A program made the translations under genes and the position numbers. Shown here piece after piece: positions 48,673 to 58,873 of a DNA stretch of 64,000 nucleotides. The stretch lies in contig JACSYO010000566.1 of the NCBI GenBank assembly GCA_016806645.1, positions 886,001 through 950,000 on the forward strand. The letters run 5' to 3'. Position 1 is the stretch's first letter; every line of letters starts with the position of its first letter. The stretch is from Ophiodon elongatus (taxonomy: Eukaryota > Chordata > Actinopteri > Perciformes > Hexagrammidae). The notes under the pieces were generated by a model. It did no database searches and had not been told where the DNA came from. It saw only the letters and a list, made by a program, of their open reading frames with translations.

Positions 48673-51202
48673 TACACTTGCAGGCACAATTATGTTTTTC
48701 GCTGGTGGGTGTTGGGGTCCAGGTGGCTGTATATTGTAATATTGCACCCACAGTGTGCAACAGCTCGAGGGACGTGGGAGCCCTGAAGACCATGTTAGTC
48801 ATAAAAGCACATTCATAGATGCCCAATCTGGGGCCTGCACTTACCATGAACCAATAACTGTAACTTGGGAAAAATGTGGCTTTTGGGGATACAACTCATC
48901 TTGGTAATATGAGTTTTAAAAACAGTTGTTTGGCTGGCCGCGTCCAACACAGTTTCTCTTCTTTCCATGGTAAACGGTAAAAAAAAAACAAAAAAAACAT
49001 GATCATCATGGACTCGGGGACTGAGCGTTCAAATGAAATCGTCTTGATTGTTACCAGGGTGTCAAATGACCGCATGATGTATTTTGTGGGCAGCTGAAGA
49101 GCTCGTCTGTTCGGAGGCTCGCTGGAGGCAAAGCGGATGAGAACGACCACTTCATAGGATAAAGGAGGGAACAGATGAGGTTTGGTGGAAAGAGGACTGA
49201 GCAGCTCCTTTTTGACTCCACTTGTTGATATCTTGAAACACGATCTGGGTTCAGATCCCGTGGATTCCCATGATCAAAGATCTTTGGGAATGCGGTGAAA
49301 ACTGAAACCCTGTTGTGACTGAAGAAGCAAAGATTTCTCCCCAAACGTAAATAGCAGCTGGGAACAAGCAGCAGCCGAAAATAAGAAATATTAACTTCAC
49401 CGACTGAAGTGACTCATAAGCGTATTGATAGCAAATGTTTTCGGTGCATCTGTTGAACTAGATAAGACAGAACATTGGAGGAAACACTGCACCTCTCGGT
49501 CTTTTGATTCCCGTGGTGAACACTTTCTGGTGACAGGATCCATTTATGTGCCGCAAATCATATTTCATAGCTTCTGAGTGCCTTATTTTTTTTTTTTTGC
49601 ACATCAAACCAGTGACAAATCATCCATCGGTGTATTCCGTGACGATGCTGAGGAGGGAGACGGAGGAGGTCTATTTTTACATCCGACCAAAGCAAGGTGT
49701 GATGCGAAGGCCCAGCGGAGAGAGGAGGGGAGAGTTGAGCTGATGTGCCGCTCTCACGCAGAGTCCCCACTGCAGATGCTGCTCCATCATTCATGTTGTT
49801 CAGGTGGAGGCTGTCAAGGACAACGCTCAGATATCTGGCACCACCGAGGCTTTGAAGGGTTTTCGGCAGCAGTGGGACGTGTGCTGGTCCGTCCACCAGG
49901 TACGCTCAGGTGTTGGATGGAATGCCATGAGATTTGGTACACACGTCCGTATTCCCCTCAGGGTGTTTTTTTTTTTTGGAACTTTTGTGAGCCCTAAACT
50001 TTTCATCGAACACAATCATCCACTTTATGATTAAAAACCTAAGGCAACCCCTGCAGTCATTTGAAGGTTTAAGGGATTCATTTCAATACCCCCCCCACCA
50101 CCCCTCTTTTTTTTTATTATTCATTTTGAATGCCTTTCCTGTGAAATGCATCCTTCGTATAGTACAATGTACAGTGAGGGGTGTTATTCTTGTAAGGCAC
50201 AGCCTATTTTCATGGCTATTTTTAGAGGCCCGTTTCTACTGGAGGTGAGGAAATCGCCCGCTGTGTGTGAGCTGAAGGAGGCATATGTTTTCCGCCAGAT
50301 CTGACCTGCACGTCCTGGTGTGAATTAAATGAAAGCTGAGAAGTGCTTAGAAGAGGTGATAGGCGGCGGTCTCTTGAGATAAGCCACTGTCGCCTTTTTT
50401 GCTCCAGCCGGCCAGCAAAGTAAATCAACCCTGTGTAGTCTCACTTTTTGACAAATAAACCGGGTTGTAGTTTTAGTGTTTTATTGCCCAAAGGACGCGA
50501 AAAATAAATCAGAGTTGTCCTTCAATGAAACCTAAAAGCTCTAAAATAGCTTTCAAACGCCTCACTGACCACGTCGTCTCGCGTCTCCTTTACAAATAGT
50601 TTTGTTTCAGACGCAGCGGAGTCCTGGTTGATGCTGAAGCAGTTAGCCGCTTTGATTCATGCGTCACAGATGTTGGGTTCGTATGTGGCCGTGGGTCAGA
50701 GATGAAAAGAGGCTGGTGGTTGAGTGGCGGAAATGCTGAGCAATCTTCATAGTCCATCTGGGCCGGTGGGACTGTCTGCGTAAATGACCGACTCCATCTT
50801 CCTCCCATCATCTTCAGTCACGCTCAAAAACTATCATGCCCTGCAGGGAGCATATGGGACCATCTGATGAAACTCTGAGCAAACGCGAAGATGTGTACGA
50901 ACACCGGGGATGGACAGGGGATAAGAGGGAAGGGAAGGGAAGGTGAAAAGATAAAGGGAAGGAGAAATCAAGCCCCAAAACAGAATCCTGGGTGACTCGA
51001 CCTGAAAATCCTTTCACGGCGTGGTTAGTGAACAGATATGAAACCTCTGAACCGCCTTCTTCCTTTTTTTTTCCCATCTTCAGCCCCTTAGCTGCCACTT
51101 CATCGTTCTCTGTGAGCCCGAGGCTACAATGTCACATGGTTTCCCCTCACAGACATTGAAAGGATGGTAAAGTTGTCGCTAAACATACTCTAGATGAGTA
51201 AG

Positions 51203-51345
51203 GGATGGCAATGTTGATTGGTCAATCTGTTGGTCGGTTGACCACTTTGGTCCAGACTGACTTATCTCAACAACTATTGGATGAATCGTCGTGAAATTGT
51301 TTACAAACCTCCATGGTCCCCATGATGAATCTGTCTTTGGTGAGA
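51203..51345 (+). mobile_element. Common fish repeat fragment (ATCTCAACAACTATTGGATG type)
   Basis: ATCTCAACAACTATTGGATG, then GAAATTGTTTACAAACCTCC and ATGGTCCCCATGATGAATC form a phrase that recurs in fish genomes. A shorter related fragment is at 49913-49965 (GTTGGATGGAATGCCATGAG). The class is uncertain. Confidence 0.55.
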
Positions 51346-52849
51346 CTTTTCATAACGCGAAGGAAATGCTGTCTTATTACGCTATTGGTTGACAAACAGA
51401 TGTATTTTAGAGGCAACGATAAAAAGCATGTAATCACCGTTCTTTCCAAATATTGCCTTCACAGCACAACGCACTCCATCATTTCAGTCAGGTCCCATTT
51501 AGCTGGAGGCAGACAACAACATATTTCTTATCTGTTCCATTCCTGTTTTCTTCTTTACCTTGCCACAGTTTTCCACCTCCGTCACAAGCAGAAAATATGA
51601 CGGCTGCCCAAAAGTTTTTTTCCGCAGCGATTCACTGATGTAGATCACAGTCGAGTTTCCAGTCTCTAAAAGAGCGGACTGGCTCCAATCTCCTGTCCTC
51701 GCAGGGATGAATCCATTGGGCTTCTATCTTACTTTGCGCCCCGGCTTATGATTTATTCATATGTGAAGTAGAACATTCCAACAACCCCCCACTCCCCACC
51801 CCTTTACCCACAACCCCCCACCTCTCCAATCAGAAATATCGAAGAAGGAGGCCGAATGGGGATGAAGCGCTGCAATATGGATACGCACTGTAAAATTAAT
51901 CTAGCTTGATCTGCTCCCGCGCTATTTAATTAAATGTTGTATTCCGCGGCCTTTACTCCACATGCTTTGTTGTTGTGTAGGGTGAGAGAAACATGCGGCC
52001 CATGATGCCCTAAGCACATGGCATGTACTTTAACCTACCAAGCCAGCAGCGAGCTTCGGGTTGCTTTTTCATGGCACCTCCATTCATAATTCACCATGTA
52101 AAACTACAAAGCCGGATTGGTAAGTGGACATGCGAAACTAGTGATGAGAGACCGAGAAAAGAAAGGCACATTTGACACTTCAAAGCATTTTAATGCACCA
52201 TTTGCAGCAAGGGAAATGAACGTGCATTAGAATGGGTTTTGACAAAAAAAGAAAGAAAGAAAAAGATCCTTTGTACTCAACACAACACCAGCTACACTCA
52301 GGCAGATGATGTGAGAGTTAGTAGGGAATGAAAGAAAAAGGGGAGGGGGTGTACGGGTGCTATGGATTTATTAGATGTTGAGGACACAGCTCGTAAAGAA
52401 TGTGTGACATTGGGTGTACATGCACGCCCCCACATGCAACACAGGCATGCACAAACTCACCACATGGTGCACAGAGGCACATGCAGAGCTGTGTGTTGAA
52501 CTCTTTCATTTGGGCTTTTGGAACTCCCTCCAGTTTTCTGCTTCCTCTCATTCAGTCTCATGTATGTTTCATGAACCAGTCGTCCCAGTAGAAGGCCTGT
52601 GGGTTCAAAATGGGATTCTGCGCTGTTACAAGGTCATGTTCTACACTAATACCCTGGGTATAATGTCTAATGTGAATGTGTGCTTACATGTATTGTTATA
52701 GGAGGAATACGAGTTAATCTTTCCATATTTCACCCTTTTTTCTTCTTCTTATAAGCTAACTACTCATAGAAAGACCAAAAACGGACGAATATTCTGACGA
52801 CTGTAAAGATGCATACGGATACAATGTGATCTTCATATCCAAATCGACG

Positions 52850-52880
52850 TCACTGGGTTATACTACAAGTCCCAGAATGC
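52850..52880. promoter_or_regulatory. Promoter-like ZNF143 site with adjacent CRE-like site
   Basis: ACTACAAGTCCCAGAATGC at 52862-52880 is close to a full ZNF143/Staf (SBS) consensus. About 10 bp upstream, GACGTCA at 52846-52852 is a CRE-like element. Such pairs sit within about 100 bp of transcription starts. No coding exon is recognisable on either side. It could be a distal dock4 leader promoter, a lncRNA promoter or a relic. Confidence 0.5.
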
Positions 52881-53856
52881 TTTGCTCTCGTTTCTCGGTG
52901 CGCAGGCTATGTCGCTGCATTCAAGTACTCCTCGGAGCATCCTAGGTCCGATTTTGTAAATCACAGTTGCTGCTTGCAAACTCAAGTAACAGTTAGTTGT
53001 GATATAAAATAATAAAAACACAGGTGGGACATCTTGGTGAATATTCTATCTTTGTAGTGATAAAACAGTCCGTTGAAGTGCCGTGGCAGAATCAGGAGAA
53101 CTTATGTAAGTTGTCATCATTGTATAACTTGTTTTATAGCAAATATTTCTCCCTGTGTGTGGATTTGGTGATACCCGTGGGTAAGGTAATAATAATAGTG
53201 TGTCCTGTCAGTAAAATAGGCTGTTGTCTTTAAGTTAACAGAGAAGCATCAAAACTGGACGCAAAAACTCATTCGTAAAAATGGTCATGGAAGCTAGCGT
53301 GTTTAAAGTGGGAGCATATGCGTGTCATGCTAGTGTTATAATCCTACTTTAACATATTTTTAGAAAGAAAAATATGTATTTTAACTTATAGCTTAGTAGC
53401 TAACGTTATGCTTTTCTATCTGTTAGTGGTAACATTAACTACTAGCCTAATTAGCCTAATTTAGCTTTAACTATTGTGTCAGCAATTCACTGAATAATGT
53501 ATAAGTTAAACCTATTTCTTGTTTGAAATTTTTTATTTAAATTTTAAAGCAACTTTACGTCAGTAACAACAATTGCAGGTGCACTGACGTCAATGCTTAG
53601 CCAAGCTAAAATATGTGGAGATGGTGAACCAATGGAAACTTACAGGCTACGGAAAAGCTAATGATGCAAAAACGTCTCCTAATTGCTTGTGTAAGCTATT
53701 ATATTGAGTTACGTTAACAGCTCTCTATGAAGCAGCGTATAACCCTCGGCTACACTTGTGTAATAAAACGACCGAGAACTAAAAGTTAATGTTTAAACGA
53801 AGAACAAAAGTATTGAAATAGGTCAATTTAAACAAGAGATACTGGCGCAGAATGTC
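52881..53856. other. Region between orphan promoter motifs and dock4 leader
   Basis: AT-rich and without recognisable coding. In mammals the divergent partner ZNF277 starts close to DOCK4, but no C2H2 zinc-finger frame is visible here on the minus strand. Confidence 0.5.
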
Positions 53857-54153
53857 ATGCTCTCTGCCCCCCTAATGTCACGACGAGCCAATCTCGTTTC
53901 GCTGGGCCGTTCGAGTGCGCTGACCTTGGAATCGTCACATTTCCGACGGCACGTGAAGGCAGCAAGTCTCCGTACCACTACGAGCAGCAGCAGCAGCAGC
54001 AGCGGCGGCGGCGCTTTCTCCCTCTGTAACCTAAACAATGACTCCTACTACAGACCGGAGGAGAGCTCACCAATAGAATATGCGTTACACAGCACCACAA
54101 ACCTGCATTTCCCCACTATTCCGACCACTCACTTAAATGTGCCGACCGTGAAC
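53857..54153 (+). promoter_or_regulatory. dock4: dock4 5' leader / proximal promoter with three uORFs
   Basis: This CpG-rich block directly precedes the dock4 start. It contains CCAAT at 53886, an (AGC)n(GGC)n triplet run at 53984-54013, and three consecutive short ORFs in one alternative frame: 54038-54076 (12 codons), 54080-54136 (18 codons) and 54137-54151 (MCRP), the last ending two bases before the dock4 ATG. The dock4 frame itself is open from an ATG at 53857, giving 99 in-frame codons that include a Ser7-Gly3 run. No TATA box was seen. The transcription start is unknown, so whether all of this is leader is inference. Confidence 0.6.
53984..54013 (+). repeat. AGC/GGC triplet tract in dock4 leader
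   Basis: About seven AGC followed by three GGC triplets, 140 bp before the dock4 start codon. In the dock4 frame it reads Ser7-Gly3. Confidence 0.9.
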
Positions 54154-54190
54154 ATGTGGATACCTACGGAACATGAAAAATACGGCGTCG
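54154..54190 (+). CDS. dock4: Dedicator of cytokinesis 4, first coding exon (partial gene)
   Basis: Encodes MWIPTEHEKYGV plus one base of the next codon, followed by donor GTGAGT (phase 1). This N-terminus is the start of DOCK4. DOCK3 begins similarly but with MWTPTEEEKYGV. In vertebrate DOCK4 the sequence continues into the SH3 domain in exon 2, which I do not find before the window ends. DOCK4 is a guanine-nucleotide exchange factor for Rac1 (and Rap1) at the cell cortex, acting with ELMO proteins in migration and neurite growth. Linkage to ifrd1 in divergent orientation matches the known vertebrate neighbourhood and supports the call despite the short exon. The remaining exons lie beyond 64000. 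Confidence 0.88.
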
Positions 54191-54379
54191 GTGAGTTTTC
54201 GTGCTTTATGTATTTTTCTTTCTTTTCTTTTTTTTTTTTTTTTTTTTTTTTTCTCCTCAAACTGCTGTCCTCTGCGTTCACTCGCATTCAGTTGTAGGGC
54301 ATGTGTGAATGTGAGCACGGGTTCCTCGAGGTGAACCCGGCTCTACGAATGATGGTTTCCAGCATGGTGAATTGTATTA

Positions 54380-54381
54380 TG

Positions 54382-54418
<37 letters not shown>
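54380..54418. repeat. (TA)n tract
   Basis: About 19 TA units in dock4 intron 1. Confidence 0.92.
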
Positions 54419-54421
<3 letters not shown>

Positions 54422-54728
54422 GATTTTTGTTGTTGTTTTTGTTGGGGAAGGCAGCATCAGCTCCTCTTTTCTAACCAGCCCGTGATGAGAGCTTGGGTTT
54501 CATCTGACTGCCACATTGCAGAGCATAGGGTTCTCGATCTGACCCCCCACGGCTCGGGTTTGCTGTATGGACAGCCACATTGGAATTGTTTATTTTCTTT
54601 CCCCTACTCGTGATTTTCCCCCTTTTGTCATTGCCAGGATAACAACTAGTGGGCTATCTTGACTCGGAGGCTTTTGTATTCGCTCTCGTTATGTTGTGTC
54701 TGTTTTGAATAGGGGGGGAATCAGCTGC

Positions 54729-54768
54729 TTGCCAGCCAGCCAGCCAGCCAGTCAGTCAGTCAGCCAGT
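54729..54768. repeat. (CAGC)n/(CAGT)n tract
   Basis: About five CAGC units, three CAGT units, then mixed, in dock4 intron 1. Confidence 0.88.
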
Positions 54769-57700
54769 CGCTCGCTGCATGTCTGTATTTGCGCAACCTC
54801 TGCCAGTTCTTCGAAAGAAATACAAATCTGAGAAAAAATAAACAAAGAAGATACCTTATTCTTTATTTTCAGTGTCTCTGGGATTGAGATTGCTGTGGAC
54901 CTTGAGAGGTCCTGGTAATGTGTGTGTGAGTGTGTGTGTGTGTCGGTGCATTGTTCCAGGCTTGTCGGAGGCTCTGGATCAAACACTGAAGTGAGATAAA
55001 CAAGCGACAACAACGCAACCGAAGCCAAATGTAGGAGGGGAAAGAAAGAAGAAAAAAAAAATCCCACACAGACTTTGTCTTGTTGGTGTGGTTGGAATGT
55101 CTTCTTTGCATGTCTTTTACCCGAAAAAAAAAAAAAAAAAAAACCCCACAGTGGCTCATTGAGATGCGGGGAGCTGAGAGGCGGCTTATATGTCTCCTAA
55201 TTATATTCCCCAGAGATATTGCTCTGCTCTCTGTGTGTGTGTGAGATGCTCTGGTCCCCTACATGATCCCACAGCCTCCGTGAAAATCAGCCAATCATCA
55301 TTTTGTAAGCTTTGCAAGGGTGCCAGGAAGAAAAGTGGCCAGGAAAAGTACTATACAGCTGTGATATGATATGATATGAGATTATACTTTTGCCTCATTG
55401 TGCTCTCTTGCTTGTCTGGTGGCATAATAAAGCATGGCTCTCACGCTTTTTTGTAAATATTGTTTACTGTCCCCCAAAAAAGCTACCATGCCACCACGAC
55501 CTGAAATCAGTGAACCAGAAACTAGCCTTTGGCCTCTCGCTGTCACACTCTGTGGTTTGGTCACTTGACTGCTAAACCCCCCCCCCCCTCTCTCCCCCTG
55601 CCCGGTGTAGACTTGTTTCCCTTCTCTGCCTGTGTATAAGTGCTAAAGCCCTGATACTCATAGTATAGTCACTGTGCAGTTTTAATATACTTAATCTGGT
55701 GCAGTGCAAAGTCCCCTGGAGCCTATAGCGCCCATATTTTTCATCGGACAGAATTAATTTATTTCATTTAGCTTCCTAAACCCATCTGTCAAAGTTCATT
55801 TGACTGGATAAAAGGAAGACGTTTTTATTTTGAAAGCTAAACACTCATCATTGTCCCCAAACTGCAAGGGAGGGTTCTGTTAATTGGATTAAGTTTCCTC
55901 TCAAATCCCATATTTTCTTCCCATAGTGACATCAATAAGACTTAATTGGCTGTGATTAGTTTTTTTTGCAAGACATGTTTTGGCAACGTGGCACTTCTTT
56001 GTGGCCTGGTCCTTTTTTTTTTCTTCTTTTTTTTAAGGAAGGAACTAGGATGTTTTCCTGTTATGCAATTCAGGTTACATGATACACACACGCACACATA
56101 CGCACACACACACACGCACACACACACAGACACACACGTGCACACAAATACACGGCGAGGAGCTGTTTGATTGTACGTGTTGGTTTTAGTCATGATAAGA
56201 GCAATCTTAATGTGTCGGTGTTTTCTTTCTTCAGGCTGATGCTCAGAGAGCTCGATGTGCTTCTGATGTTTGGTTTTGTTTGTACTGTACATTCTGTGTT
56301 AGTGTCAGGAGAGGAATGCATTAATTCTGAATAAGTGGGTAAATGGAGACTTTAGAGAGGCTTTGCTTTAAAGTCAACATGAAATGCCTTTTTAACCCTT
56401 TTGAGATCACATCCACGGTCATACTGTGCACCTATTTCACAATACATGCAGAACATTGACAAGAAAATCTCATATTTTTTTTTTAAATCTCAAAATCCAA
56501 TCATCTTTCCATTCATCAATTTGCACCTATTAGTGTCCCGTGAGGTGTGTGTGGAGTCCCAGTCCCCCTGTAGCTCCGCACCACGCTGCGTTCTGAACCC
56601 GCCCATCTTTTAGCCATCCAATGAAATGCAAAGGATTTTGATTTAAATCCCTTGTGTAACTGTAACACCGCTCAAATATTGGGGGAATACGTCGCATTAC
56701 AGAAGCCTAAGCTGCTTTACCTTCCGTTTGACTGGGACTTCGTGGGGGTATCGCGAGGACCGGGTTTTAGTATGAGTATGAGGTGCCGCTTGACCACGTC
56801 GTAACGCAAAAAGTGTTTATTGCTGAAGTTGTGTTTCCAAATTCCACACTCAAAAGTTGGGATGAAAGGCCGGCCGGTACAGAGATGGTCGAGGCGTATT
56901 CGTTTCTACTTGGTCTGACTGTGGGGGTGGCGGCGCACAGAAACAGGTCCGCCTCCCCGCAGCTGGTCAATCACAGCGTGAACCCTTCATGGACTTCTGA
57001 TTGGTTCTTTCGAAAAAGTCACAGAAATTGTTGAACGCGGTGCCTCTTCCAGTTCCTGTTGGAAAGATGTGAGGGAGGGGGTTTTCCAAAGCTGTTTGAC
57101 CTTCCGACGAGCACTTGTCAGGAAACATACTGACATCACACAAAGCTATTCCTGTACTGCCCTGCACAAATAATTGAATATTCATCAGATAATCCCAGTC
57201 AAATGAAATACTTTACATTTTCCCTCTGCCATTGCTAAAGTGTTTTGCAGCCTGGTTGGCATGGTTATGACACAGGCCATGGTAAAATATTCCATGAGCT
57301 GGTCTCCAAGTTCACCTATTTTAAAAGGGGACAAGGATAACTAAATGTTTATCCTTGTGGCAAAATAACCTCTCACCAGCAATGACCTTTGATCCCCAGA
57401 TTGAGTCTCACCCTCAAATCGTCAAGTCAGCAGTAGGAAACCCTACCTGAAATGGTACTGAGTTACATCACACCTCCGTAGAATTAACATCACAGATCTG
57501 CACCTGTTATTACTGTTTATATCCAGTCCTGCAGGGCCTTTCACGAATATCCAATGCTCTGGAGTTACTGTGATATCTAAATATTGTTCCAAGTAAGTCC
57601 CCACCTCAGCCATTTTAAATGTGATCTCCTCCAGGTGCTTCCAGCGAACATTTTATCCCCCTTTGACGGGGAGGCGGGCCAACTAAAAGGGCCGGGAAAT

Positions 57701-58851
57701 CCTCGGATCCTTGCAGGAACATTTGATCTCGAGCCAAATCGAGATGCGATCCGAACATCTCGCTGTATAATTTGAAGGTTGCAGCTTTTGATGTCGAGCC
57801 GCCGTACGAGCAAAGTGGGGCCCTGGGAGGACGGGGGCCGGTGCCATTGATGAAATATGAATGGACTCTCGGCGAGTTGATGGTACGGCGTCCATTAGCC
57901 CGCCGGTGGAGTGATTACTGCTTTTTAACCTGAAGCGAGAAGGGTGGAAGATTGATGAGGCCACGTTAATATGTGGTTCCTAAATGGACTGGGGAAATGG
58001 AGACGTTAGATTGAGCCAAGGGGGGAGGATCTTTTATGTCAGAGTCATGTTTTGGAGCACAAAAGAAGGGCCAGGTTTTTCTCGTAAAAATGATGAGATT
58101 AGGCATCGGAGGATTAAAGGAGGCACGAAGTTAAATGGTGAGATTACTGGACGACAGACGTACCTGAGAATGTCTCTCCAAAATGCCCGATGGATAATCT
58201 GTCACAAACGTCACTGAAGACAAACGCACTTTGACTTGATCAGCGACTACGGAGCGTACTGGAGGCATCGTGTCCTGTTTATAGAGTCGAAGCAGAGTTA
58301 ACGCCGCAGACAGACAGAGTGAGGCCTTTCTCCTCATTAAGACCCTCTGATACAACCAATCGAGCATGTCATTGCTCATCATAATTTAGACACATAATTA
58401 AACTGTTTTAACGAGTTGGTTTGGATTTTTTTTTTTGGGGTTCCCGCTCTGTCCTTTTGAGTGTTGTACTAGCGGCATCAGATAAATACAGAAGGGCTCA
58501 GCGGCCTGATTGACTGTCCCTGCTCGAGGCTGTGATGGAGGGCCCGTGTCGGGGCCTGAGGGTTTACTGTTCTCCCAGGGCCGACATCGCTGGCTCCTTC
58601 CCTCGGGGGAGAATGTCGCTGTGGTTGATGATGGGAGGGGGTGGGGGTGTTGATGGGTGGTTGAGGGGTGCTGGCGCGTGTCAGGGGTGGACTCATTGTC
58701 GGGGGCGTCCGCCCAGCCCTGTTACCCCCTGAATTCAGCCCCCCCACACTCCACAGGGGATTAGCAGGTTGTTTTGGAGGGGGCCCCGAGGCCCATTCCA
58801 CCATTATACCCATGATTCCTTAATGCAGCAAGCCCCAGGGCGATGTATGTG

Positions 58852-58873
58852 AGGGGGTGGGGGGGGGGGGGCG
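58852..58873. repeat. G-homopolymer tract
   Basis: GGGGGTGGGGGGGGGGGGGC-type run, capable of G-quadruplex formation on the plus strand of dock4 intron 1. Confidence 0.9.

Noticed and set aside
54191..54297. Continuation of the dock4 exon 1 frame past 54190
   Set aside because: The frame continues as Phe-rich poly-T translation, while a consensus GTGAGT donor sits exactly where the DOCK4 phase-1 junction is expected.
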